DNA of 64,000 nucleotides. Source: Panacagrimonas sp046594215. GTDB taxonomy: Bacteria; Pseudomonadota; Gammaproteobacteria; Nevskiales; Nevskiaceae. The position numbers and the translations under genes were made by a program. The DNA lies in assembly GCA_046594215.1 (NCBI GenBank), contig JBKJPX010000030.1, forward strand, positions 62,001 to 126,000. Direction: 5' to 3'. Positions 9,485 to 18,106 of the stretch are shown in pieces. The notes beneath the pieces are model-generated. The model was given only the letters and a program-made list of their open reading frames with translations. It made no database searches and had not been told where the DNA came from. Every line of letters starts with the position of its first letter. Position 1 is the stretch's first letter.

Positions 9485-10936
9485 ATGAATACAGCCGTGT
9501 CCTACCTGCCGTCCGCGCTCAATTCCGGAAACGCCAGCGAGATCGACATCCGGCGAGTGTTCGAACGTCAGCGCGAGACGGCGCTGCGACTGCGCACCTC
9601 GACGGTCGCCGAGCGCATCGCCAAGATCACGCGTCTTCGTGATGCGGTGCTCGCCCACCGCGAAGCGATCCGCGCCGCAGCGCTGAAGGATTTCCGCAAG
9701 CCCGCGACTGAGGTAGACCTCACCGAGGTCCTGCCGATCGTGATGGAAGCCAACGATGCGCGGCGTCACCTCAAGCGGTGGATGCGACCCAAGGGCGTGT
9801 GGCCCACGCAGATGATGTTCGGCACGAAGGGTTATGTGCAGTACGAACCCAAGGGACGCTGCCTGATCGTCTCGCCGTGGAACTACCCGGTGAATCTCAC
9901 CTTCGGTCCGCTGGTGTCCTGCATCGCGGCTGGAAATACCGCGATCCTGAAGCCCTCGGAGATGACGCCCAATCTGTCGGCCGTGATGGTGAAGATCACG
10001 CGCGAGATCTTCTCCGAGGACGAGGTGGCCATCTTCGAAGGTGACGCCAACGTCTCCACCGTGCTGCTCTCGCTTCCGTTCGACCACATCTTCTTCACCG
10101 GCTCGCCGGCGATCGGCAAGGTGGTGATGGCAGCGGCCGCCAAGAACCTCACGAGTGTCACGCTGGAACTCGGAGGCAAATCGCCGACGATCGTCGACGA
10201 AAGCGCCGATCTGCCGCTCGCCGCCAAGACCGTGGCGTGGGCCAAGTACACGAACAACGGACAGACCTGCATCGCCCCCGACCATGTGTATGTCCACGCC
10301 GCGGTGAAGGACGAGTTCGTGCGGCTGGTGAAGGAGTACATCGCCAACGCATACGGCGAGGGCGCGGCGGCACAGCGCTCGCCCGCGCTCGCCCGCGTCG
10401 TCAACGAGCGCCATGCGCTGCGTGTGAACGCTCTGCTCGAGGACGCCAAAGCCAAGGGGGCCAAGGTGCTCACGGGCGATTCGGTCGATATCAAGGACTG
10501 CTTCATCGCGCCGACCCTACTGACCGATATCCCGCGTGACGCGAAGATCATGGACGAGGAGATCTTTGGACCGCTGCTGCCGATCATCTCGTTCACGAAC
10601 CTTGACCAGGTCATCGGCGAGATCAACGCCATGCAGAAGCCGCTGGCGCTCTACGTCTGGAGCCGCACCGAGTCGAACATCGAAGCCGTCATGAAGCGCA
10701 CCAGCTCCGGCGGCGCCTGCGTCAATCACGCGGTCGTGCAGTTCCTGCATGGGAATCTTCCGTTCGGCGGCGTGAACAACTCCGGCATTGGCAATGCCCA
10801 CGGCGAGTACGGATTCCGCGCTTTCTCGCACGAGCGCGGCGTGGTGCGCACCCGCATCATGCTTGCACGCATGTTCTTCCTGCCGCACAAGAGCTGGACG
10901 CAGAAGATCATCAATCTCCTGATGAAGATGGTCTGA
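9485..10936 (+). CDS. NAD(P)-dependent aldehyde dehydrogenase, ALDH3 / coniferyl- or fatty-aldehyde type
   Basis: This oxidises aldehydes to acids. The 483-residue length (shorter than the usual 500) and the lack of the N-terminal arm fit class 3 ALDHs. Catalytic residues are present: N133 in SPWNYPVNL, E228 in LELGGKSP and the nucleophile C262 in NNGQTCIAPDHV; FTGSPAIGK is the Rossmann turn. The C-terminus after the HERGVVRTRI segment is hydrophobic and basic, as in fatty-aldehyde dehydrogenases. Coniferyl aldehyde, aliphatic aldehyde or fatty aldehyde are all possible substrates. A fatty-aldehyde role would match the acyl-CoA reductase at 28118. It ends before a strong terminator shared with the convergent TetR gene. 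Confidence 0.9.
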   Translation: MNTAVSYLPSALNSGNASEIDIRRVFERQRETALRLRTSTVAERIAKITRLRDAVLAHREAIRAAALKDFRKPATEVDLTEVLPIVMEANDARRHLKRWMRPKGVWPTQMMFGTKGYVQYEPKGRCLIVSPWNYPVNLTFGPLVSCIAAGNTAILKPSEMTPNLSAVMVKITREIFSEDEVAIFEGDANVSTVLLSLPFDHIFFTGSPAIGKVVMAAAAKNLTSVTLELGGKSPTIVDESADLPLAAKTVAWAKYTNNGQTCIAPDHVYVHAAVKDEFVRLVKEYIANAYGEGAAAQRSPALARVVNERHALRVNALLEDAKAKGAKVLTGDSVDIKDCFIAPTLLTDIPRDAKIMDEEIFGPLLPIISFTNLDQVIGEINAMQKPLALYVWSRTESNIEAVMKRTSSGGACVNHAVVQFLHGNLPFGGVNNSGIGNAHGEYGFRAFSHERGVVRTRIMLARMFFLPHKSWTQKIINLLMKMV

Positions 10937-10983
10937 GTCGAGCGCTCGCGCCGGCTACACCGGCAGGATGCTTCTCAACGAAG

Positions 10984-11017
10984 AACGCCCTTCACATCCT
11001 GGAATGTGGAGGGCGTT
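10984..11017. terminator. Bidirectional intrinsic terminator
   Basis: A 14-bp near-perfect stem (AACGCCCTTCACAT against ATGTGGAGGGCGTT, one G-T pair) closes a 6-base loop and is followed by TCGTTTTTTG. It lies between the convergent aldehyde dehydrogenase and TetR genes. Confidence 0.9.
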
Positions 11018-11047
11018 TCGTTTTTTGCGGGCGCGTTGCGCCCGGTA

Positions 11048-11698
11048 TTAGGTGCCGGTCTTACGCAGCGGTACGACCACGGCGTTCGCGTCGGGACCGG
11101 GCTGGCCGGGAATCAACGAGCGGATCAAAAAACGAAGGTAGTCGTTGAATTGCGGACCGCTGGGCAGCGCGTCCGGGTTATCGCGCCGCATGCGCACCGT
11201 GCCCATGAACGTGGAGTAGGCGAACGTGGCCCAGTTGCGCGCCTGCGCCGGTTCCATGCCCAGGCCGCGATAGCTGGCCTCGATATAGGCGCGCCAGGCC
11301 TCGGTCACTCGCTGCACGCAGGCGCGGGCTGCGGCGTGCTTGGAGCCCGACAGCGCCAGCAGGATGCGCTCGGCCCGGGCGTCGGTGTTCGCGGCCGATC
11401 GAAAGAAAGTGTGAATGCGCTCGCGTGGCGAGGGCTCCTGTTCCGCACGGGCAATCATGTCGACCGTTTCCTGTCGCTCCCAGACTTCGAGCGCGCGGGC
11501 CACGAGCGCGTCGCGATTGGTGTAGTGCCAGTAGAAGCTGCCCTTGGTCACCTTGAGGACGCGGGCGAGCGGTTCGACGGCGACCGCTTCGATACCGCCG
11601 CTGGCGATCACATCGAGCGCGGCTTCCGCCCAGTGCTCGGCGGTAAGGGTCTGGCGGGGGAGGGGGACGGACGGAACGATGGGTTCTACGGAGGGCAT
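11048..11698 (-). CDS. TetR/AcrR-family transcriptional regulator
   Basis: A 216-residue repressor-type protein. The N-terminal helix-turn-helix spans about residues 17-65 and includes TAEHWAEAALDVIASGGIEA and VLKVTKGSFYWHYTNRDALV, the latter the recognition-helix signature of the family. The C-terminal ligand-binding region is helical and divergent, so the inducer is unknown. It is divergent from ctpA across a 215-bp gap that contains the small dyad GGGATTAGTCCC (11758-11769) and a 9-bp inverted pair GTTGCGGCG/CGCCGCAAC (11713-11721 and 11779-11787). These could be operators. It is convergent with the aldehyde dehydrogenase gene. Confidence 0.92.
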   Translation of the reverse strand: MPSVEPIVPSVPLPRQTLTAEHWAEAALDVIASGGIEAVAVEPLARVLKVTKGSFYWHYTNRDALVARALEVWERQETVDMIARAEQEPSPRERIHTFFRSAANTDARAERILLALSGSKHAAARACVQRVTEAWRAYIEASYRGLGMEPAQARNWATFAYSTFMGTVRMRRDNPDALPSGPQFNDYLRFLIRSLIPGQPGPDANAVVVPLRKTGT

Positions 11699-11913
11699 CG
11701 AACAACTCGTGTGTTGCGGCGCGGAGGCCTGACGTGCGCAAAGGTACGGGGCAGTATGGGATTAGTCCCTAGCGGTGACGCCGCAACGCGGTGTCTCGAA
11801 AGTGAGGAGAGCCGTCAGGTTCGGGTTGATCGCGAAGAGGGGCTGGCCCCAAGGGTCTGTGATATCGTCGATTTGACGTTCATTTGCCGGCCTTTTCTGG
11901 AGTCTGCAGCACC

Positions 11914-13263
11914 ATGTCAACCCGCTTCCGCACTCCTCTGGCGCTGACCGCCGGCGTCCTCATTGGTGTCTGCGTCACGCTCGCCGACGGTGTGTTCGCC
12001 ACGAAGGACAAATCCGCGGCAGAACCTCTTCCGTTCAAGGACTTGCAGATGTTCGTCGAGATCCTGAACCGGGTGAAGGCGGACTACGTCGAGCCGGTCG
12101 AAGACAAGGTACTTCTCGAGAACGCGGTGCGCGGCATGCTCACCGGCCTCGACCCGCACTCGGCCTACCTGGACGCGGACGAGTTCAAGGAGATGAACAT
12201 CGCCACGTCGGGCAAGTTCGGCGGGCTGGGCATCGAAGTGCAGATGCAGAATGGTTTCGTGCGGGTCGTTTCTCCTATAGATGACACGCCGGCGGCCAAG
12301 GCCGGCATGCAGCCGGGCGACCTGATCGTGAAGATCGACGAGACGCCCACCAAGGGCTTGGAGCTCAGCGAGGCGGTGCAGAAGATGCGCGGCGAGCCGG
12401 GCAGCAAGATCGTACTCACGGTCGTCCGCGAAGGCCTGACCAGCCCGCTCGCGGTGCCCATGGAGCGCGCCATCATCAACGTGGCCAGCGTTCGCGGGCG
12501 CATGCTCGAGCCAGGCTTGGGCTACGTGCGCATTTCCAGCTTCACGACGGAGACCAGTGGTTCGCTCGACCGCGAACTCAAGAAGCTCAAGAAGGAAGCC
12601 GGCGGCCAACTGCGCGGCATGGTGCTGGACCTTCGCAATAATCCCGGCGGCGTCCTCGATGCGGCGGTGAAGGTCAGCGACGCGTTCATCGAGCGCGGGA
12701 CGATCGTCAGCATCAAGGGACGCGACGCTGACGGCAATCGTGAATTCAGCGCGACGCCTGGCGACGACCTCGACGGGCACCCGATCGTGGTGATGGTCAA
12801 CGGTGGTTCGGCCTCGGCGTCGGAGATCGTCGCCGGTGCACTACAGGACCAGAAGCGCGCGATCCTCATGGGCGACAAGACCTTCGGCAAGGGCTCGGTG
12901 CAGACGATCATGCCGCTGCAAAGCGAGGCTGCGATCAAGCTGACCACGGCGCGCTACTACACGCCGTCGGGCCGCTCGATCCAGGGCGACGGCATCGTTC
13001 CGGATATCGCCGTGAAGCCGCTGAAGGTCGCCAAGGCCGAAGCTGCCGAAGGCGGCTTCGATCCGATCAAGGAAGCTGACCTCAAGGGCAGCCTCGTCAA
13101 CGAGAAGGAAAAGGTCCAGGCCGACAAGGACGCCGAGACGGCGCGCAAGAAGCTCGAAGACGATGAGCAGAAGCTCGCCGAGACCGACTACACGCTCTAC
13201 GAGGCCCTGAACCTGCTCAAGGGATTGACGCTCGTCGGCGCGCCCACGCACAAGGGTTCGTAA
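11914..13263 (+). CDS. ctpA: Carboxyl-terminal processing protease (S41A family)
   Basis: A periplasmic serine protease that cleaves substrates from their C-termini; in gammaproteobacteria CtpA-type enzymes trim cell-wall hydrolases and misfolded proteins. The 449-residue protein has an N-terminal signal/anchor (about 7-29), the GLDPHSAYLD segment, a PDZ domain near 95-180 (with FGGLGIEVQ and AGMQPGDLIVKI) and the peptidase core. The catalytic dyad is read as S301 in SASASEIVAGAL and K326 in FGKGSVQ, with Q330. The C-terminal tail is Lys/Glu-rich and probably coiled-coil. ATG 11914 has a GGAG upstream; an in-frame TTG start at 11884 would add ten residues. It is convergent with ubiB. Confidence 0.96.
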   Translation: MSTRFRTPLALTAGVLIGVCVTLADGVFATKDKSAAEPLPFKDLQMFVEILNRVKADYVEPVEDKVLLENAVRGMLTGLDPHSAYLDADEFKEMNIATSGKFGGLGIEVQMQNGFVRVVSPIDDTPAAKAGMQPGDLIVKIDETPTKGLELSEAVQKMRGEPGSKIVLTVVREGLTSPLAVPMERAIINVASVRGRMLEPGLGYVRISSFTTETSGSLDRELKKLKKEAGGQLRGMVLDLRNNPGGVLDAAVKVSDAFIERGTIVSIKGRDADGNREFSATPGDDLDGHPIVVMVNGGSASASEIVAGALQDQKRAILMGDKTFGKGSVQTIMPLQSEAAIKLTTARYYTPSGRSIQGDGIVPDIAVKPLKVAKAEAAEGGFDPIKEADLKGSLVNEKEKVQADKDAETARKKLEDDEQKLAETDYTLYEALNLLKGLTLVGAPTHKGS

Positions 13264-13279
13264 GAGCGCTCGAGGACGC

Positions 13280-14893
13280 CTAGCGCGGCTCGCGAAGCCC
13301 GCGCCAGGCGATCCAGGCGCCGAGGGCACCCAGCACCCATGCCACGACCGGCACGCCGAACCAGCGCGCCAGTTCGGATGATCCCACCACCGCCAGGATC
13401 GCAGCGGCCACCACCACGGCGCTCCCCAGCGTGACCAGGCGCTGGCGTCGCGCGCCGTTTCGCATCTCCGCGTGCATCGCGTCGAGCGACTTCTTGCCGA
13501 TACCCAAGCCTTCGCCGCGTTCGAGACTCTTGATCGCCTGACTGGCTAGTTCCGGAAGCATCTCGGCGATGTGCGGACCTTCGCGGCGCACGCGCGCGAA
13601 CATCGCGGTCGGCCCCAGCCGATTGCGCATCCAGTCTTCCATGATCGGATGGGCCGTCTTCCACAGGTCAAGGTCGGGGTAGAGCTGGCGGCCCAAGCCC
13701 TCGACCTGCAGCAGCGTCTTTTGCAGCAGCACCAGCTGAGGCTGCACCTGGTATTTGAATCGCCGCGCGATCTGGAACAGACGCAGCAGGAAGAATCCGA
13801 ACGAGATGTCCTTGATGGGTCGCCCGAAGATCGGCTCGCACACCGTGCGGATGGCGGACTCGAATTCTTCGACGCGCGTGCCGGCGGGAATCCATTCGCT
13901 TTCCACGTGGAGCTCGGCGACGCGCCGATAGTCACGGTTAAAGAACGCGAGGAAATTCTCGGCAAGGTAACGCTGGTCGCCCGGGGTCAGTGTGCCGACG
14001 ATGCCGAAGTCGACCGCAAGATACACTGGCACTGCGGGATTCGATGCATCGACCAGGATGTTGCCGGGATGCATGTCCGCGTGGAAGAAGTTGTCGCGGA
14101 ACACCTGCTTGAAGAAGATCTCCACGCCGCGCTCTGCGAGCACCTGGAAACTCACGCCCATCTCACGTAGGCGGTCGAGTTCGCGGATAGATATACCGTT
14201 GAGCCGCTCCTGCACCAGCACGTTAGGCCGCGTGTAATCGAAGAACACCAGCGGGTGATAGATCAGCGGCGAACCCAACCAGTTGCGGCGCAGCTGCATG
14301 CAGTTGGCGCCCTCGCGCATCAGGTCGAGCTCGTCGAGGATCGTCTTCTCGTACTCGGTGACGATGGCCTTGGGACGCAGGCGATGTCCTTCTGGATGCA
14401 GCGTCTCGACTAAGGACGCGAGCGTGTGCAGGAGTTCGATGTCCTTGCGGATCGCGACCTCCACGCCCGGGCGAAGCACCTTGACCACCACCGCGAAGCC
14501 GGGATCGTTCGGCGCCTCGGGCTTCAGGCGCGCGGTGTGGACCTGCGCGACCGAGGCCGAGGCCAATGGCGTCTCGTCGAAGTCCGAGAACAACACGTCG
14601 ATCTTCTTCCCCAGCGCGTCCTCGACGATGCGCCGCGCCTCTTCACCGGGGAAAGGCGGGACACGGTCCTGGAGCTTGGCGAGCTCCAAGGCGATTTCCG
14701 GCGGCAGGATGTCGGGTCGCGTGGACAGGGCCTGACCGAACTTGATGAAGACCGGACCCAGTTCTTCGAGCGCGAGGCGCAGGCGCACGCCGCGCGGTTC
14801 GCCTCCACGCGCCTTGCCGTCCATGAACTCCCGCAGGCCGTAGCGCGAGACGACCCGGTGAATGTGCCACAGACGGGAGATGCGTCCGATCAC
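13280..14893 (-). CDS. ubiB: Ubiquinone biosynthesis protein kinase/ATPase UbiB
   Basis: An atypical kinase-like ATPase (ADCK/UbiB family) needed for the ubiquinone hydroxylation steps, membrane-bound at the inner membrane face. Diagnostic features are the KxGQ motif FIKFGQALSTRPD, the alanine-rich loop ASASVAQVH replacing the P-loop, the catalytic-loop HADMHPGNILV, the DFGIVG metal motif and two hydrophobic segments at the C-terminus. I choose GTG 14893, which overlaps the ubiJ stop (GTGA) and gives 537 residues starting IGRISRLWHIHRVV, close to the family length. An in-frame extension to 15001 exists but lies inside ubiJ. The order ubiE-ubiJ-ubiB matches the operon of E. coli. Confidence 0.96.
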   Translation of the reverse strand: MIGRISRLWHIHRVVSRYGLREFMDGKARGGEPRGVRLRLALEELGPVFIKFGQALSTRPDILPPEIALELAKLQDRVPPFPGEEARRIVEDALGKKIDVLFSDFDETPLASASVAQVHTARLKPEAPNDPGFAVVVKVLRPGVEVAIRKDIELLHTLASLVETLHPEGHRLRPKAIVTEYEKTILDELDLMREGANCMQLRRNWLGSPLIYHPLVFFDYTRPNVLVQERLNGISIRELDRLREMGVSFQVLAERGVEIFFKQVFRDNFFHADMHPGNILVDASNPAVPVYLAVDFGIVGTLTPGDQRYLAENFLAFFNRDYRRVAELHVESEWIPAGTRVEEFESAIRTVCEPIFGRPIKDISFGFFLLRLFQIARRFKYQVQPQLVLLQKTLLQVEGLGRQLYPDLDLWKTAHPIMEDWMRNRLGPTAMFARVRREGPHIAEMLPELASQAIKSLERGEGLGIGKKSLDAMHAEMRNGARRQRLVTLGSAVVVAAAILAVVGSSELARWFGVPVVAWVLGALGAWIAWRGLREPR

Positions 14894-15522
14894 GCGCCGT
14901 CGCGCCGTGGTGCGGCCTTCGAGTTCCCTTGCTCGAGACGGCGCAGGCGCGTCTCGAGACGGTCCAGCGAATCTCGCGCGTCGTCGACCTCGTTCATCCA
15001 CTCGCCCACGTCACGACCGCGCGCGAGATCGTAGGTCTCCTCTCGTAGGTACTCGGCGCCGTGATCGGCCATCCGGCGCGAATTCCCGCGCGTCCAGTCG
15101 ACGATGCGCTTGAGGCCGCCGACCACGCGATGGGCAGCCACGCCGCCGAACATCGGAGCCAGCCACTCTTCGGGATCGAAGCCGACACGCGCAACCATCG
15201 CGCGGAACTGCGCGAGCAGATCGACGTCGCCTTCGACGATCAGGCCGGTGGGAACGCCGGCAGCGCCGTTCGAACGCAGCGCCGCCATCAACGCCGAGGG
15301 CGTCGCGCATACTCGGACGTCGGCCGGTGCCGGCGGCGCGGGCATCACGCGCACGCCCGAAGGAATGAATTCGATCGCGAGGCTCATCGCGCCCGAGGGA
15401 AGTGTGAATTCCATACAACGCCCGCTCAGGCGCGCGCACTCCTCGATCACCGAAGTCTCGAGCCGCAGGAAACGGTTGAGCGCGATCTCGGTCGCCGCGC
15501 AGAGCACGGACGGCGCGGTCAT
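14890..15522 (-). CDS. ubiJ: Ubiquinone biosynthesis accessory factor UbiJ (SCP2 domain)
   Basis: A 210-residue protein with an N-terminal SCP2 sterol-carrier-like domain (about 1-110) and a C-terminal helical/coiled-coil region rich in Arg and Glu. In E. coli UbiJ is the lipid-binding scaffold of the soluble complex (with UbiK) that hosts late ubiquinone hydroxylases and methyltransferases. Sequence similarity is modest, but position between ubiE and ubiB, length and domain plan agree. Its start overlaps the ubiE stop by 4 bp and its own stop overlaps the ubiB GTG, so all three are coupled. Confidence 0.9.
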   Translation of the reverse strand: MTAPSVLCAATEIALNRFLRLETSVIEECARLSGRCMEFTLPSGAMSLAIEFIPSGVRVMPAPPAPADVRVCATPSALMAALRSNGAAGVPTGLIVEGDVDLLAQFRAMVARVGFDPEEWLAPMFGGVAAHRVVGGLKRIVDWTRGNSRRMADHGAEYLREETYDLARGRDVGEWMNEVDDARDSLDRLETRLRRLEQGNSKAAPRRDGA

Positions 15523-16292
15523 TCGAGGCGGAAACCCCGATGCACGGCGACGACGCCGCCGGTGAGGTTGTACACCTGCGTACGCCCGAATCCGGCGGTA
15601 TCCATCATCGACTTCAAGGTGGCTTGGTCCGGATGCATGCGGATGGACTCAGCCAGGTAGCGATAACTCGCTTCGTCGTTGGCCACCAGGCGCCCCATCA
15701 GCGGCAACAACTTGAACGAGTACTGGTCGTAGATCTTGGAGAGGGTGTCGCTGGTGGGCTTCGAGAATTCGAGCACGAGCAGGCGCCCGCCGGGCTTGAG
15801 CGCGCGGCACATCGAACGCAGCGCCTTGTCCTTGTCGGTGACGTTGCGAAGGCCGAAGCCGATCGTGATGCAGTCGAAGCTGCCCTCTGCGAAAGGCAAC
15901 ATCTCGGCGTTGGCCTGCACGATCGGCAGGTTGACCACGCCCTTGTCCGCAAGGCGGCGGCGACCTTCGCCGAGCATCGCGGCGTTGATGTCGGACAGCA
16001 CGACCAGACCGCGCGGTCCCACCTGCTTGGAGAACTCCCGGGACAGATCGCCGGTTCCGCCTGCGACGTCCAGCACCTTCTCCCCGGCGCGAACGCCGGC
16101 GAGGTCGATCACGAAACGCTTCCACAGCCGATGCACGCCGAACGACATGAGGTCATTCATCACGTCGTACTTGGCGGCGACCGAATCGAAGACACCCGCC
16201 ACGCGTTGGCGCTTCTCGCCCACCGGCACCTGCTGGAACCCGAAGTGCGTGGTCGAACCCGGTGAATTCTTGGACTTGGCGTCGTCGCTCAC
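15519..16292 (-). CDS. ubiE: Demethylmenaquinone/2-polyprenyl-6-methoxybenzoquinol methyltransferase
   Basis: An SAM-dependent C-methyltransferase of ubiquinone (and, where present, menaquinone) synthesis. The 257-residue protein starts its conserved part at HFGFQQVPVGEK, then FDSVAAKYDVMNDLMSFGVH, the SAM motif I VLDVAGGTGDL, the post-motif IGFGLRNVTDK characteristic of UbiE, and LEFSKPTSDTLSKIYDQYSF. The C-terminus SYRYLAESIRMHPDQ is also typical. It heads the ubiE-ubiJ-ubiB cluster and lies 6 bp after the DUF971 gene on the same strand. Confidence 0.98.
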   Translation of the reverse strand: MSDDAKSKNSPGSTTHFGFQQVPVGEKRQRVAGVFDSVAAKYDVMNDLMSFGVHRLWKRFVIDLAGVRAGEKVLDVAGGTGDLSREFSKQVGPRGLVVLSDINAAMLGEGRRRLADKGVVNLPIVQANAEMLPFAEGSFDCITIGFGLRNVTDKDKALRSMCRALKPGGRLLVLEFSKPTSDTLSKIYDQYSFKLLPLMGRLVANDEASYRYLAESIRMHPDQATLKSMMDTAGFGRTQVYNLTGGVVAVHRGFRLE

Positions 16293-16298
16293 GATGCG

Positions 16299-16709
16299 TC
16301 AGTGCGGCTTGGGTGGGGTGTACTTCTTGGGCTGCAGCGCGGCGAGTTTAACCACCTCGCTGTCGCGGGACATGCCCATCTCGGCGAGACGCTGCTCGTA
16401 GGTCGCCCAGTATTGCAAGTGGTTCTGGCCGAGATCTGCAAGCACATCCCAGGAAAACAGGCCTGTGTCGTGGCCGTCGTCGAAGACCAGCTTCACGGCA
16501 TAGCGGCCCACCGGTTCGACAGCGCGGATGCCGACACTCCGCTTGCCGCCCACCAACACAGGCTTGCCATGACCCTGCACCTCGGCCGAAGGCGAGTGCA
16601 CGCGCAGGTATTCCGCGGGCAGCCTGTAAGTCGCGCCGTCCGAGTAGCCGACTTCGAGTTCGCGCGACTTCTGGTGCAGCAGGATCCGCGTCGGCCGGGG
16701 TGATTTCAT
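16299..16709 (-). CDS. DUF971 family protein (gamma-butyrobetaine-hydroxylase N-terminal-like)
   Basis: A 136-residue single-domain protein starting KSPRPTRILLHQKSRELEVG. The pattern YRLPAEYLRVHSPSAEVQGH, then VEPVGRYAVKLVFDDGHDTG and WDVLADLG is that of DUF971, the small domain also found at the N-terminus of gamma-butyrobetaine hydroxylases and in some Fe-S assembly/Mrp-linked proteins. Its function is not established. The frame is open upstream to 16871, but that extension overlaps mnmE and is low-quality sequence. It lies between mnmE and ubiE on the same strand, a place often taken by DUF971 genes near ubiE in proteobacteria. Confidence 0.88.
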   Translation of the reverse strand: MKSPRPTRILLHQKSRELEVGYSDGATYRLPAEYLRVHSPSAEVQGHGKPVLVGGKRSVGIRAVEPVGRYAVKLVFDDGHDTGLFSWDVLADLGQNHLQYWATYEQRLAEMGMSRDSEVVKLAALQPKKYTPPKPH

Positions 16710-16740
16710 GGGGGCAGCATGCGCGAGCGGCCGGCGTTCG

Positions 16741-18096
16741 TCATTTGCCGATGCAGAAGCGGGAGAAGATTGCCCCCAGCAGGTCGTCGCTGCTGACCTG
16801 TCCGTTGATCGCTCCCAGGGCGTCGTGCGCCAGCCGCAGTTCCTCGGCAGCGAGTTCCGCGGCTCCGACAACCCCGAGGCAGGCGCGCGCGGCCTGGAAG
16901 TGCCCCCGCGCCGTGCGGAGCGCGTCGAGATGCCGGGCGCGCGCGCTGAACACGCCTTCCACGGGCTCTTCGAGGCCGGCGGCGGCGCGGATCGCGGATC
17001 GCAGAGCGTCCAGACCCTCGCCAGTCAGCGCACAAACGCTCAGCGCATCGTGTCCCTCGAATGGGAACGCGCCGGGGGCTCGCCCACCCAGATCGCACTT
17101 GTTGAAGATCAGTAGTGGTTTCGATGTCGTCGGAATTTTGGCGAGCAGCGTCCGGTCCTCCGCGGTCAGCCCCGCGCAGTCATCAGCGACGAACAGCGCT
17201 AGCTCAGCACGTTCGAGCGCCTGCCAGGCCCGTCGGATGCCCTCCGCTTCGACCGGATCCGTTGTCTCGCGCAGGCCCGCGGTGTCAACAATTGTTAGCG
17301 CCAGACCATCCAGGACCAAGTGCTCTCGCAGGACGTCGCGCGTGGTACCGGCGATGTCGCTGACGATGGCGACGTCTGCACGTGCGAGGCGGTTGAGCAG
17401 GGTCGACTTGCCAACATTTGGCCGGCCCGCGATGGCCACGACCATGCCTTCGCGCAGTCGCCGGCCCTGGGTCGCCTGCGAGAACAGAAGCGCCAGTTCG
17501 ACGTCGGCGCCCGCGAGCTTCGCTGCGAGTTCCGAATCCGAGAGCCAGTCGATGTCCTCGTCGGAAAAGTCGAGCGCGCCCTCCACGAACACGCGCAGGG
17601 CAAGGATCTGCTCCTCCAGTGCGTGGACGCGCACAGAAAATTCGCCTTCGAGCGAACGATTCGCCGAGAGGACGGCGGCACGGCTGGCCGCGTCGATCAG
17701 GTCGGCCACGGCCTCGGCCTGGGTCAGCTCCAGGCGTCCGTTGAGGAAAGCGCGCTCGGAGAACTCGCCCGCGCGCGCAATGCGGGCCCCATGTGTGCAG
17801 GTCGCAGCCAGCAGAAGGTCCAGCACGGCAGGCCCACCATGACCCTGCAACTCAACAACCGCCTCCCCGGTATAGGAGTGCGGCGCTTCAAAGCAGAGGA
17901 CCAGGCCGCGATCGCAGCGTTCGCCTTGCGCGTCATGGAACGGCCTCAGCGCGGCGACACGCGGCGCTGGTAGCGCGCCGCAGATCTTTTCAGCGATAGA
18001 GAAAGCCTGCGGCCCTGAGAGCCTCAGGATGCCGACCGCGCCGCGGCCGGGAGCCGTCGCGATCGCGGCGATCGTATCGACGCCGCGATCGCTCAT
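16741..18096 (-). CDS. mnmE: tRNA modification GTPase MnmE
   Basis: With MnmG this GTPase makes the 5-carboxymethylaminomethyl group on wobble uridine 34 of certain tRNAs. The 451-residue protein has the N-terminal formyl-folate-binding domain (IAAIATAPGRGAVGILRLSG), a helical domain interrupted by the G domain with G1 GRPNVGKS, G2/G3 AGTTRD and DTAGLRET, and G4 NKCD, and ends in the required C-terminal FCIGK with its catalytic cysteine. It lies 10 bp upstream of the yidC gene's end on the same strand (yidC-mnmE order). The usual partners mnmG, rsmG and parAB do not follow it here. Confidence 0.98.
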   Translation of the reverse strand: MSDRGVDTIAAIATAPGRGAVGILRLSGPQAFSIAEKICGALPAPRVAALRPFHDAQGERCDRGLVLCFEAPHSYTGEAVVELQGHGGPAVLDLLLAATCTHGARIARAGEFSERAFLNGRLELTQAEAVADLIDAASRAAVLSANRSLEGEFSVRVHALEEQILALRVFVEGALDFSDEDIDWLSDSELAAKLAGADVELALLFSQATQGRRLREGMVVAIAGRPNVGKSTLLNRLARADVAIVSDIAGTTRDVLREHLVLDGLALTIVDTAGLRETTDPVEAEGIRRAWQALERAELALFVADDCAGLTAEDRTLLAKIPTTSKPLLIFNKCDLGGRAPGAFPFEGHDALSVCALTGEGLDALRSAIRAAAGLEEPVEGVFSARARHLDALRTARGHFQAARACLGVVGAAELAAEELRLAHDALGAINGQVSSDDLLGAIFSRFCIGK

Positions 18097-18106
18097 GGCC
18101 GACTGT

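Noticed and set aside
11713..11787. 9-bp inverted pair GTTGCGGCG/CGCCGCAAC between the TetR gene and ctpA
   Set aside because: Arms are 57 bp apart and GC-rich; could be chance, so it is noted only as a possible operator in the TetR entry.
13899..13914. parS-like CTTTCCACGTGGAGCT inside ubiB
   Set aside because: It has the CCACGTGG core but differs from the 16-bp consensus at four outer positions, and it is in coding sequence where the core arises easily.
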